Shown here: positions 14,160 to 21,654 of the stretch, in pieces | Layout of the letters: every line of letters starts with the position of its first letter | Numbering within the stretch: position 1 is the first letter of the stretch | IMG/VR virus record: IMGVR_UViG_3300030389_001232 | Coordinates: 1 to 34,136 of that record | Strand: one strand, 5' to 3' | Length of the DNA stretch: 34,136 bases | DNA from: a virus | Translations under genes and position numbers: made by a program | The notes under the pieces: model-generated | Told to the model about the DNA's origin: nothing | Database searches by the model: none | Seen by the model: only the letters and a program-made list of their open reading frames with translations

Positions 14160-16668
14160 TAATTCCTACTTGCCCCCTTCTATGAAATGCTTCATCTATC
14201 ATTCCCACAATCATATCTCTACGCATTCCAATTTGATTATCAAATGATTCTGCATCAGTTGCTTGCACATTAAAGTTTACTATTGTTTGTCCACCTAATT
14301 TATTATTTGGTGTGATAAATCCAGATGTATTTGGTGTAAATAATTCAGCACCTCTTTCTCCAACTAAATATGAACTTCCTCTGGTAACTGAACCACCATT
14401 TGCTCTTGCTGTAAAATCTGAAAAAGCATTTGGAATTAAGTTGCCTAATGTATCTCCATATTTTGTAACCATTGATCCTGTTTGGAATGATGACATCTTG
14501 TTAAGATTTACACTTGAAGGTTTAGCACCACCACCAATTAATCCCATTACAGCGTTTGTAGCAAAATCTAATAATGGATTGACTACTGTTTTCTTCAATA
14601 CAAGCCTTTGCATTTCCAAAAGAATATCATTTACGAATGATTTAAAATTAGCTTTGCCTGTGTTAATAAATTCCTGCAAAGAATTAGTCATTCCATCTGA
14701 TGCCATAGCAACTATGTTTTGTACTTCTTCAGCAGTAAATACAACATCTTCTCTAACAGTATTCATTGCATCAGTTAGTCCTATCTTAAAACTGTCAAAT
14801 AATTTTGTTATAGCATCTATCTCTGTTGACGCTTTTAGTTCTGCTAATAATTGAGCAGTTCTTTTTTCTATGTCACCTATTTGTCCTTCTAGCTCTGGTG
14901 GAACTTCTAAATCTTTAAATAAATCTTTAACTCCTTCTAAATCAAATTTAAAATCACCTAACAATCCAGAGAAATCACCACTAACAGCTTTTTTTACATC
15001 TTCTGCTACTTTTGAAATTGTTTCTTTATGGCTTTCATAAATACCTTTAACACTATTTGGATCAGTAAATGTTCCATCTGGTGTTACTTCATCTGGTAAT
15101 GGATCAGCTAAATTTAGACTTGGATTATATTGTCCATATCCACCAAATCCCATTGGATTTACATTAAACTGTCTTTTTTTACTTTGTCTGTCCATGTATT
15201 TGAAGAATCTAACAACAGAAGCAAAAAACCTACCAACCTTATCAATAGCTTGACCTAACGCTCCTACAACTAAATGTAATGTTGTTGCCAGAACAGACAT
15301 AGTTTCTATGAGAACTTCACCCCATGAAATATCAGCACCTTTTACTTCTTCAAGAACTGTTTTTAATGCACCTAAAACGACCACAATTATTGCTATTGAT
15401 TTAGCAAACATTGCAAAACCAGCAATAGCAAATGATAAACCAAATGCCTTCATTCCAAGTGTAGCTATTGCTAATGGTGATATAAGTAATAAAATTGATT
15501 TAATAACAAATCCTATTACACCAACAATATTAGCCATCACAAATGCAACTTGACCTACTACAAAAAACAATGCACCAAATCCCATTGCCAAAGCTCCAAC
15601 TTTCATTGCACTTATTAAAAAGTCTGCCATTGCTTCTTTGTTTTTAGATAAAAATTCAGACAATCTATCTACAACAGCTCTTAATATTGGAGCTAGTTTT
15701 GTAGCTAATTCTATTTGCACTCCTTCAAAAGCAGATTTTAATTTAAACAATGATCCCTGCAAAGAATCATCCATTATATCTGCCATCTTTTGAGCAGTTC
15801 CAGCACTCATTTCAAAAGTTGCTCGTAGCTTAAATTGTTCTTTTCTATTCAGAGCAATGATCTGTGCAACTGTTGCACCTCTCTTACCAAATAATTGCAT
15901 AGCTGTTGCGTTCTTATTAGTAGAGTTTTCAATTCTGTCTAATGCTTGATCTAAAGTTAATCCTTGTTTTGCAATCTCAAGAAATACATTTCTCAATGCA
16001 GTACCAGCAGAACTAGCATCAACACCTCTGTTTACCAGAACAGCTAACATTGCAGTTGTTTGTTCTAATGAAACTCCAGCAGAAGTTGCAGTAGCAGAAA
16101 CAATAGCCATTGCTGTATCAAATTTATTTAGATCAAGAGCAGATGAACTAAATGATGATGACATAACATCAACTACTCTTACCATCTCATTTGCTTCTAA
16201 ACCAAATCCTCTTAATGTTTGAGCAGATACCCTTGCAGATTCTCCAAGTTCTTCACCTGTTGCTAACGCAAGATTCAATGTGGCTTTTGTTACCTTTTCA
16301 ATCTCTGTTGCTGTGAAACCTAATTTAGAGAAGTTTAATTGTAACTCTGCAACATTAGTTGCTGTGAATCTGGTAGTTGCTCCCAAGTCTCTTGCATTTT
16401 TGGAGAGCATATCAAACTCTTTAGAAGTTGCTCCAGAGATAGCTTTAACCTTTTGCATCTCTTGTTCAAAGTTCTGAAATACATTTATTGCTTGACCACC
16501 AATGAATGCCATTGGAGTACCAATTCCAAGCATAAGTTGTTTACCTGTTTGTGTAGCATCTCTACCAAACAATCTTAACTTACGCTGTGCTGTTCTAATG
16601 CCTTTATCTAACCCTTTTGTATTAAGAGTTACATCAGCAAATAAACTACCTATTTTGGTTCTAGCCAT
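14152..16668 (-). CDS. tail tape measure protein, 838 aa
   Basis: Residues 60-280 show the TP901 tape-measure core: FEQEMQKVKAISGATSKEFDML, ARDLGATTRFTATNVAELQL, VSAQTLRGFGLEANEM and VLVNRGVDASSAGTALRNVFLEIA. A run of hydrophobic helices occupies about residues 345-470 (LAMGFGALFFVVGQVAFVM and following), the segments thought to enter the host membrane. The C-terminus has the usual GGSVTRGSSYLVGERGAELF. At roughly 1.5 angstrom per residue the tail would be near 125 nm (rule of thumb). It overlaps the chaperone frame by 8 nt. Confidence 0.9.
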   Translation of the reverse strand: MARTKIGSLFADVTLNTKGLDKGIRTAQRKLRLFGRDATQTGKQLMLGIGTPMAFIGGQAINVFQNFEQEMQKVKAISGATSKEFDMLSKNARDLGATTRFTATNVAELQLNFSKLGFTATEIEKVTKATLNLALATGEELGESARVSAQTLRGFGLEANEMVRVVDVMSSSFSSSALDLNKFDTAMAIVSATATSAGVSLEQTTAMLAVLVNRGVDASSAGTALRNVFLEIAKQGLTLDQALDRIENSTNKNATAMQLFGKRGATVAQIIALNRKEQFKLRATFEMSAGTAQKMADIMDDSLQGSLFKLKSAFEGVQIELATKLAPILRAVVDRLSEFLSKNKEAMADFLISAMKVGALAMGFGALFFVVGQVAFVMANIVGVIGFVIKSILLLISPLAIATLGMKAFGLSFAIAGFAMFAKSIAIIVVVLGALKTVLEEVKGADISWGEVLIETMSVLATTLHLVVGALGQAIDKVGRFFASVVRFFKYMDRQSKKRQFNVNPMGFGGYGQYNPSLNLADPLPDEVTPDGTFTDPNSVKGIYESHKETISKVAEDVKKAVSGDFSGLLGDFKFDLEGVKDLFKDLEVPPELEGQIGDIEKRTAQLLAELKASTEIDAITKLFDSFKIGLTDAMNTVREDVVFTAEEVQNIVAMASDGMTNSLQEFINTGKANFKSFVNDILLEMQRLVLKKTVVNPLLDFATNAVMGLIGGGAKPSSVNLNKMSSFQTGSMVTKYGDTLGNLIPNAFSDFTARANGGSVTRGSSYLVGERGAELFTPNTSGFITPNNKLGGQTIVNFNVQATDAESFDNQIGMRRDMIVGMIDEAFHRRGQVGING

Positions 16669-17283
16669 TCTGTGCTTCCTGCATTGCTTTTACTTGTTCT
16701 AAATACAAACTAAATTGTAATGCCTTCTTCCTTAAATTAACCTTCTTTTCTTTTCTAGTATCATCATCTGGATCAAGTAAGAAATCTTCTATCTTATATG
16801 GTCTTGGTCTTTTCTTTTTATCTCTATTCATTTCAGCTTCCATCCAACAGATTTGTGCTGATCTGTAATCTTCCCTTCTTAACTTTTTTCTATGAAGTTT
16901 TGCGTATGCTTTCATCTCACAAGCATCTGCTGATAAAAATTCTTCTTTAGTTAAACCATAATAGATTATTGCTAGAGCTTGATACTCTAGCCATTTCCTT
17001 TTTTTACTTCATCCTCACTTTCTTCTTCTTCACCTTGTGTAAATCCAGCTTCTTTTATTACAGCTTGCATTACCTCTGGTAGTTCTTTTAACGCTGGTAA
17101 ATGATTAGCATGGTCTAATGGATCACCTTCAAGATTTAAACAAGCACAAGCCAAACGAATTGATGCAGATATTGGATGTGTTTCAAATTCAGCCATTGAT
17201 CCACCATCTAATTCAAACTTCATCATAGCTCTGTTATCTAATTTAATTTCTTTATCTTTACCTTTGTACTTTATTTTCGCCAT
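16661..17283 (-). CDS. tail assembly chaperone GT fusion by -1 frameshift, about 207 aa
   Basis: The frame following the G gene stays open upstream of its first ATG (16915) back to the end of G. Slipping one base back on A-AAA-AAA at 16999-17005 joins G residue 95 to RKWLEYQALAIIYYGLTKEE and then to the basic 84-residue part (MKAYAKLHRKKLRREDYRSA). This is the lambda gpG/gpGT arrangement: both forms bind the tape measure, and the T part recruits tail tube subunits. The stretch without its own start codon reads as ordinary protein with W, Y and G at conserved-looking spacing, which supports translation by shifting. Confidence 0.75.
16987..17283 (-). CDS. tail assembly chaperone G, 98 aa
   Basis: This small acidic-tailed protein (KIKYKGKDKEIKLDNRAMMKF, then EEEESEDEVKKGNG) lies between the tail tube genes and the tape measure, the lambda G position. 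It probably coats the tape measure before tube polymerisation. The zero-frame stop at 16987-16989 follows the slippery heptamer by three codons. ATG 17283 has AAGGAG upstream. Confidence 0.75.
   Translation of the reverse strand: MAKIKYKGKDKEIKLDNRAMMKFELDGGSMAEFETHPISASIRLACACLNLEGDPLDHANHLPALKELPEVMQAVIKEAGFTQGEEEESEDEVKKGNG
16999..17005 (-). promoter_or_regulatory. slippery heptamer A-AAA-AAA for -1 frameshifting
   Basis: On the minus strand the codons GTA AAA AAA GGA place seven A exactly in the X-XXY-YYZ phase. The zero-frame stop TAG comes 9 nt later. Reading one base back continues open for 112 codons. Confidence 0.75.
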
Positions 17284-17295
17284 TTTAACTTCTCC

Positions 17296-18330
17296 TTATA
17301 CATAAGTTAGTTCTGATTTTAATTTAAGTGTTACTGTATTTTCTATGTTACCATCTATTGCTGTTGATTTCTCTACATTATAAACACAACATCTAAATGT
17401 TGATTCAGTAGTTCCATCTGGTGCAATGATTTTACCATATAAATTTAAATCTTGTAACAAACAATCTGTAAATGAATATAATCTATATAATTTCATATTG
17501 CTTAATTCTAAATTAACTCTGTCTACATAAAGAGAGAAAGCTCTGTATCCACCACCTCTAAATGCGTACTTATGATCTCCAACTGTTTTAGGAATAAAGT
17601 GTCTGCGAATAGCATTGTAAGGTGAGCTGTAAAAACCATTTCTAGCATAGTTATGATATAAAGCATCTGCTCCACCAGATTGTACGCTGAAGCTATTAAG
17701 AGTATAATCAAACTGATATTTAAACAGTCCTTCTAATGTATAAACTTGACTAGGAGATTGAGTTTTTTGTCTTTGCTTTTCTATATAAATATTTGGTGGA
17801 TTTGTGTCTGCATTAGATAAATCAGTAGTCAGCCTTCTTGGACTTACACTTCCATTCCAAAATGCAGTTGTATTAGTTACAGATGCATTATCTGTTGTCC
17901 AACCTGTTCCTGCATTTGATCCAATGTCATTTCTTAATATACCATGATTAGCATTTACAACAGTTGTGTTTTCACCAGTTCCATTAATATCTATTTCATC
18001 ATGAATAAAAGAAGATTTAAAATCTGTTTCTGTCCAAACAGCAGTTGCATCTGAACTACCATTAGAAAATGAACCATCAGCTAATTGTGCATTCCAGTTT
18101 CCAAATCCTTCACCAACATTGTAAAGATTATGATTAGTAGTGAATACAATTTCACCTGCATCAACTAACCCACCTAAATAAGTTTTTGCATCACTTGATC
18201 CATGAGCAGTTACTTCTGATATATCTCTTACTGTATTTGGTAAATCTATTTCAGTTATTTCTTTGACTGTTACAAAATCTGTATTGTTTGGAGATAACTG
18301 TAATCCATATCCTCTTGCTTGCGTTGCCAT
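17296..18330 (-). CDS. tail tube paralogue with inserted CBM-like domain, 344 aa
   Basis: The first 75 residues align with the tail tube protein at 19651-20088: here ITEIDLPNTVRDISEVTAHGS then YLGGLVDAGEIVFTTN, there ITDITPPAISRDLIETTNHGS then YLGGLVDYGEVSVTVN. The last 60 residues also align (ESTFRCCVYNVEKSTAIDG ... TVTLKLKSELTY). Between them, residues about 100-285, lies extra beta-rich sequence: GTGWTTDNASVTNTTAFWNG, QVYTLEGLFKYQFDY and FSLYVDRVNLEL. Its pattern resembles a jelly-roll carbohydrate-binding module of the CBM4/9 type. It is probably a minor tube or tube-decorating subunit that displays this domain. Homology of the flanks is clear; the CBM call is tentative. Confidence 0.7.
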   Translation of the reverse strand: MATQARGYGLQLSPNNTDFVTVKEITEIDLPNTVRDISEVTAHGSSDAKTYLGGLVDAGEIVFTTNHNLYNVGEGFGNWNAQLADGSFSNGSSDATAVWTETDFKSSFIHDEIDINGTGENTTVVNANHGILRNDIGSNAGTGWTTDNASVTNTTAFWNGSVSPRRLTTDLSNADTNPPNIYIEKQRQKTQSPSQVYTLEGLFKYQFDYTLNSFSVQSGGADALYHNYARNGFYSSPYNAIRRHFIPKTVGDHKYAFRGGGYRAFSLYVDRVNLELSNMKLYRLYSFTDCLLQDLNLYGKIIAPDGTTESTFRCCVYNVEKSTAIDGNIENTVTLKLKSELTYV

Positions 18331-18332
18331 AA

Positions 18333-18872
18333 TTACCTCTTTCTACCAAGTAACAATCCTGCACCAGTCAATGCAATTAAAGCTATTGCTTGTGGTTCTG
18401 GTATAACTGTTAATGGTGTATCACTTGTTATGTTAAAATTTACTGTTCCTGTTTGCTCTGGATCGTAACTTGTCACCATAGCTAACACTTCATTTGTGAA
18501 TGTAAAATTAGGAAGATAGAAAAACAATCCTTCTTCCATATCATAATTCCCATCATCATCTTCATCAGCTAAATAATAAGAAGCTGTAAATTGTTCTAAT
18601 CCATTAAATGATTTTTCTTCTGGTAGATATAAATATAAATAAGGATCATCATAATCTGTTAAATCAGCATCATAATTAAAGAATGAAACTGTAGCTTCAC
18701 CTTCTGCTGTTATGTAAAACAAATCATAATAATGTTCTTCTTGATCTATTGTAACAACATTAGCTTCTGATAGTATTGCTTCATAATCATATACTATATC
18801 TGCATTCACAAAACTTGCTAAAATCAATACAGCTAATAATCCTGCTAATGCTAATATTTCTTGTAATCTCAT
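18333..18872 (-). CDS. secreted PEP-CTERM protein in the tail operon, 179 aa
   Basis: Residues 1-24 form a signal peptide (MRLQEILALAGLLAVLILAS, then FVNA before DIVYDY). The C-terminus is a textbook PEP-CTERM tail: VIPEP with P158-E159-P160, the hydrophobic stretch QAIALIALTGAGLLLG, and a final RKR. In Gram-negative bacteria exosortase (EpsH/Xrt) recognises this tail and processes it during export to the cell surface. The body is beta-rich and very acidic/aromatic (DYDDPYLYLYLPEE, DEDDDGNYDMEEG), like other PEP-CTERM ectodomains. It overlaps the 48-codon gene by 4 nt (ATGA) and ends 2 nt before the tail-tube paralogue. No exosortase is present in the window, so the phage would rely on the host enzyme. 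Role unknown; surface modification or superinfection exclusion is inference. Confidence 0.8.
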   Translation of the reverse strand: MRLQEILALAGLLAVLILASFVNADIVYDYEAILSEANVVTIDQEEHYYDLFYITAEGEATVSFFNYDADLTDYDDPYLYLYLPEEKSFNGLEQFTASYYLADEDDDGNYDMEEGLFFYLPNFTFTNEVLAMVTSYDPEQTGTVNFNITSDTPLTVIPEPQAIALIALTGAGLLLGRKR

Positions 18873-19015
18873 TTTTTAAACCACTCCAATATCTTAAAAA
18901 TTTTCCAATGTCTTGGCATAAATAAACTCAATGTGCAAAGCAGACCACCTATTCCAATTAATACTGCTATCACATTTGCTTTTACTATTTCCCATATTAA
19001 CTCTACATAAATCAT
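18869..19015 (-). CDS. small membrane protein, 48 aa
   Basis: ATG 19015 overlaps the TGA of the 197-residue gene (ATGA), and its own TGA overlaps the PEP-CTERM start (ATGA). The product is MIYVELIWEIVKANV, a hydrophobic helix (IAVLIGIGGLLCTLSLFM), then a basic tail (PRHWKIFKILEWFKK), so one membrane span with the positive end inside. The double overlap is strong evidence of translation. It may assist the neighbouring exported protein; no family is recognised. Confidence 0.65.
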   Translation of the reverse strand: MIYVELIWEIVKANVIAVLIGIGGLLCTLSLFMPRHWKIFKILEWFKK

Positions 19016-19605
19016 GTCATTGACCTATTACGTTCATTCATATCAGTAACACTACCATCTGTTTCATTATCTGGATTTGGTGGTGATACTGATTTTCTAA
19101 ATTGTTCTTCTATTGCTTTTTGTTCTTCTGTTTTATTTTTTTCTGCTTCTACTTGTTTCTTATATTCACCAACTGGTTTTCCTAAAACTGTTTGCACTAC
19201 TGGCATTTCTTTTCCTTGAAACTTGGAATCAGCAGGTAGTACATTTGCAATAGTTTCTTGAGATACTGTTCCTGTATCTACTAACTCTGCTACAACAGGT
19301 TCTGCTTTTTCAAATGCTTCAACATAATTATCACTAATATGATTTACTTGAAATGCACCTGCACTACCTACTGCTATCATTCCAGATGCTCCTAACGCTT
19401 GAGCTTGAGCTTGCACTTGAGCCACAACTGCTTGAACTGTGCTTTGTGTAGCTTGACTTGTAACCTCTGCACCAACTGCTTCTGCACCTTTAGCATCAAA
19501 TTTTGGTATATCTTTTTCAGATGAGTAAATATCATCTTTAACTTTAATAGAATTATCTTCATAAAGTATTCCTTTTATAGTTACTTGCTTACCTTTTTTT
19601 TCCAT
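19012..19605 (-). CDS. hypothetical Ala/Gln-rich protein, 197 aa, in the tail operon
   Basis: I do not recognise this protein. The first 35 residues are basic and beta-like (QVTIKGILYEDNSIKVKDD). Residues 40-85 are Ala/Gln/Val-rich and helical (TQSTVQAVVAQVQAQAQAL), residues 85-110 are Gly/Ala-rich, and the C-terminus is charged and probably disordered (EKNKTEEQKAIEEQ; PPNPDNETDG). No signal peptide is evident. ATG 19605 lacks a normal ribosome site and follows a 9-bp hairpin by 12 nt, so translation may be limited. It opens a three-gene insert (197, 48 and 179 residues) that separates the two tail-tube genes. Confidence 0.65.
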   Translation of the reverse strand: MEKKGKQVTIKGILYEDNSIKVKDDIYSSEKDIPKFDAKGAEAVGAEVTSQATQSTVQAVVAQVQAQAQALGASGMIAVGSAGAFQVNHISDNYVEAFEKAEPVVAELVDTGTVSQETIANVLPADSKFQGKEMPVVQTVLGKPVGEYKKQVEAEKNKTEEQKAIEEQFRKSVSPPNPDNETDGSVTDMNERNRSMT

Positions 19606-19617
19606 GCCGATAAAGTA

Positions 19618-19639
19618 CCTAGCCCTTTTCAGAGCTAGG
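19618..19639 (-). promoter_or_regulatory. GAAA-tetraloop hairpin after the tail tube gene
   Basis: The minus-strand RNA folds CCTAGCTCT-GAAA-AGGGCTAGG, a 9-bp stem with one G-U pair. That pair and the GNRA loop exist only on this strand. No T-run follows, so it is more likely a 3' stabiliser or processing site than a terminator. It sits 12 nt before the next start codon. Confidence 0.6.
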
Positions 19640-19650
19640 ATTTTTTTAAA

Positions 19651-20088
19651 TTAAGAATAACTTACTGCACCAGATACTTTAATTGTAATAGTAGCTGTTA
19701 ATTGTGCATCTATTGGAGATGATGTTTCAAATCCTGTAACAATTCCATTGAATGTTTCAACAGTTGCTCCTGCATCTGCATAAGTAACCTTAAACTCATA
19801 GTTAGCTGGATTTTCTGATGCACTACCAGAATCATAAGTTCCACCAGTTGCTAATCCTCTTAAACCAATGTCGTCTGTTCCATCTGGATCATAGTTTACT
19901 GTTACTGATACTTCACCATAATCAACTAATCCACCAAGATAAGATTTAACATTTGAACCATGATTAGTAGTTTCAATTAAATCTCTTGATATTGCTGGTG
20001 GTGTAATATCAGTTATCTCACCTAACTCTGCGAAAGTTCCACCATCTTTACGATAATGAAACTTCATACCGAATCCACGTTCTGCCAT
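19651..20088 (-). CDS. major tail tube protein, 145 aa
   Basis: The pattern FAELGEITDITPPAISRDLIETTNHGS, YLGGLVDYGEVSVTVNYDPDG and FNGIVTGFETSSPIDAQLTATITIKVSG is that of lambda gpV-type tail tube proteins. A leading beta-loop is followed by the I-E-x-T ... G-x-x-D-x-G core and a final strand. It polymerises around the tape measure as stacked hexameric rings. A ribosome site identical to that of the capsid gene precedes it, consistent with high expression. A hairpin follows the stop codon. A longer paralogue lies at 17296-18330. Confidence 0.82.
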   Translation of the reverse strand: MAERGFGMKFHYRKDGGTFAELGEITDITPPAISRDLIETTNHGSNVKSYLGGLVDYGEVSVTVNYDPDGTDDIGLRGLATGGTYDSGSASENPANYEFKVTYADAGATVETFNGIVTGFETSSPIDAQLTATITIKVSGAVSYS

Positions 20089-20107
20089 AATAATACCTCT
20101 TTCTTAT
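20083..20107 (-). repeat. translation initiation region shared with the capsid gene
   Basis: These 25 nt, covering the ribosome site AAGAGGT and the start ATGGCA, are identical to 23809-23833 at the major capsid gene. The second tail-tube gene has a near copy (AAAGAGGTAATTATGGCA). Confidence 0.75.
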
Positions 20108-20493
20108 TTAAATATATATTTAATTCTTAAATCGATTGATCTCACAACCAATCCCTCTAAATCACCAAAATTAGACTGCTCATTAAATGACTCACAATAT
20201 GCCATATTTACAGTTGAATCTAAATCAAATGATTGTCCTACAAAAGCATCTTTAAATGCTTTCACTCTTGTATCTTGACCACTAATGGTCTTATCAAAAA
20301 AATCAAATTGAATAACAGCAGTTCCAGAAGGATAACCACCTGCATGAGTTGGTTCTGTTGCATCACCTTCTATGTTAAATATTGTATAAGGCAAGGATGC
20401 TTTCTGTGGTGGCTTAACTGGATAAAACTCATTTGTATTATCTGTTGCTATGTTATTTTTTATATATTTAGCTAGAGCTTTAAAAAATGTCAT
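20104..20493 (-). CDS. tail terminator / completion protein (DUF3168-like), 129 aa
   Basis: The opening FFKALAKYIKNNIATDN, then PYTIFNIEGDATEPTH, then GTAVIQFDFFDKTISGQDTRVKAFKDAFVGQ matches the gp17/DUF3168 tail completion family (P-Y-x-x-x ... F-D-x-x-x ... A-x-x-L). These proteins form the hexamer that ends tube growth and joins the head. It is positioned between the gp10-like gene and the tail tube, as usual. The stop of this gene lies within the tube gene's upstream region region, with the next ATG 15 nt further on. Confidence 0.65.
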   Translation of the reverse strand: MTFFKALAKYIKNNIATDNTNEFYPVKPPQKASLPYTIFNIEGDATEPTHAGGYPSGTAVIQFDFFDKTISGQDTRVKAFKDAFVGQSFDLDSTVNMAYCESFNEQSNFGDLEGLVVRSIDLRIKYIFK

Positions 20494-20921
20494 TGTGCCA
20501 CCTGCCTAGCTGTTTTATTAACTGATCTTTTTAATGATGCTATAACTGCACTTCTAGCTTGTTGCCTTACTCTATTGAAAGATTTGTTTGCCCAAAGATA
20601 ATGCATCTTCTCAACATTTCTTTTAAAGTTTAGGATATAAAAATATACTCCTGTATTATCACTTACAGGCAATTCTTTTAATTGCTTTCCACCAATAATA
20701 CCAACAGAGTTTTTACTATACTTCTTAAATCTGATTCCTATGTTTCTTTTTAAATGACCAGTATCTTGTGGAGCATCATCTTCAAATGCTTTTTTTACTA
20801 CTTCACTACCAGCCATTACTGCTTCTTTAACAGCTTTGTTTTTTACTTTTCTTTCAAACCTTCCTAGATTTCTAGTTAGTTCTTTAACACCTTTTAATTC
20901 AAAGTTTGCTGATGTAGCCAT
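20490..20921 (-). CDS. HK97 gp10-like tail completion protein, 143 aa
   Basis: Residues 8-60 (LKGVKELTRNLGRFERKVKNKAVKEAVMAGSEVVKKAFEDDAPQDTGHLKRNIGI) carry the gp10-family signature: an N-terminal amphipathic helix, A-x-x-x-x-G-A/S-x-x-V, then A-P-x-D-T-G-x-L-x-x-S/N-I. It continues GVYFYILNF and a basic C-terminus (RQQARSAVIASLKRSVNK). The protein acts at the head-tail interface. It overlaps the next gene by 4 nt. Confidence 0.8.
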   Translation of the reverse strand: MATSANFELKGVKELTRNLGRFERKVKNKAVKEAVMAGSEVVKKAFEDDAPQDTGHLKRNIGIRFKKYSKNSVGIIGGKQLKELPVSDNTGVYFYILNFKRNVEKMHYLWANKSFNRVRQQARSAVIASLKRSVNKTARQVAQ

Positions 20922-21238
20922 TATTCCACCACCTTTGCATGAATGATTGTTTGACCATATCTTCTTTGATCTTCTAGGAACTCAATATCATACTTCTTAC
21001 CTCTGTATAATATTTGATCTGTTTCATCTATTGATGATAAATAACGAACTCTGAATCTTATGTTTCTTATAGATACATCTTTATTATCTTCATTTTTCTC
21101 TGATCCAGATTTAACAATTACTTGTGCTGAAATTGTGTTAGCAGTTGAAAAAGATTCAATAGGTTCACCAAAGTCATTCTCTGAACTTGAGCGACTTTGT
21201 ATCTCTATTCTTTCATCCAATCTACCAACATTTCTCAC
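20921..21238 (-). CDS. head-tail joining protein (SPP1 gp16-like), 105 aa
   Basis: The start is GTG 21238, whose G is shared with the TAG stop of the upstream gene. The longer frame upstream of it only reads through that gene. The sequence LDERIEIQSRSSSENDFGEPIESF, then ISAQVIVKSG, IRNIRFRVRYLSSIDETDQILYRGKKYDIEFLED and AKVVE is typical of the Phage_H_T_join adaptor: R-I-x-I/L-Q ... G-x-x ... R-x-R ... R-Y-x-x-x-x-x-x-D-R-I-x-Y-x-G-x-x-Y-x-I. It forms the stopper ring below the connector. Confidence 0.8.
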   Translation of the reverse strand: MRNVGRLDERIEIQSRSSSENDFGEPIESFSTANTISAQVIVKSGSEKNEDNKDVSIRNIRFRVRYLSSIDETDQILYRGKKYDIEFLEDQRRYGQTIIHAKVVE

Positions 21239-21654
21239 TATTTTCTCCCCAAAGAATTTGACCCAAAATAATAGCCCACGAGAAGACAGAGAGAATCCAC
21301 AAGCGACTGTTCCACCCATAATCCAGACACTTCTTGATAAACTGTCTTGCTAAAAATCCACCAACCTTCTTTGACTGGAACGCTTACTCCAACATCTGTA
21401 AAAGCTATAATGAATGGAAAATAAACCATTGTTAAAAGGATACTAATTACAATAAATCTTCTAACCCAGCTTGCATCTTTACCACCTCTTTTAGATGCTC
21501 TGTCTGCTGAATCATCTTGTGCTTGTTGCATTTCAATCTTACCAGCAGTTTGAGCTTTTGAAATATCTAAAGAACCTTGAACAATAGTTCCTATGAGTTT
21601 AAATAAAAATCCAGAACCTGCTCCTGCTAAAAGTGTTAATGCTTCTCCACCCAT
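21238..21654 (-). CDS. 3TM holin-like membrane protein, 138 aa
   Basis: A first hydrophobic segment (ALTLLAGAGSGFLFKLIGTIV) is followed by a polar linker (AQTAGKIEMQQAQDDSADRASKRGG). Then come WVRRFIVISILLTMVYFPFIIAF and a last segment ending LCLLVGYYFGSNSLGRK. This three-span layout with W-x-R-R before the second helix and Y-Y-F-G-x ... R near the end matches the GTA_holin_3TM type family. Genes of this family release gene transfer agents or phages by permeabilising the inner membrane. Its location inside the head-tail operon is unusual for a holin but it lies next to a second membrane protein. Moderate call. Confidence 0.6.
   Translation of the reverse strand: MGGEALTLLAGAGSGFLFKLIGTIVQGSLDISKAQTAGKIEMQQAQDDSADRASKRGGKDASWVRRFIVISILLTMVYFPFIIAFTDVGVSVPVKEGWWIFSKTVYQEVSGLWVEQSLVDSLCLLVGYYFGSNSLGRK

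Noticed and set aside
14312-14854. 180-codon plus-strand frame opposite the tape measure
   Set aside because: Antisense shadow of a well-supported tape measure gene; no promoter, ribosome site or domain.
21239-21319. Longer start (ATG 21319) for the head-tail joining protein
   Set aside because: The added 27 residues are an out-of-frame read-through of the holin-like gene; GTG 21238 overlaps its stop and begins the family-typical sequence.
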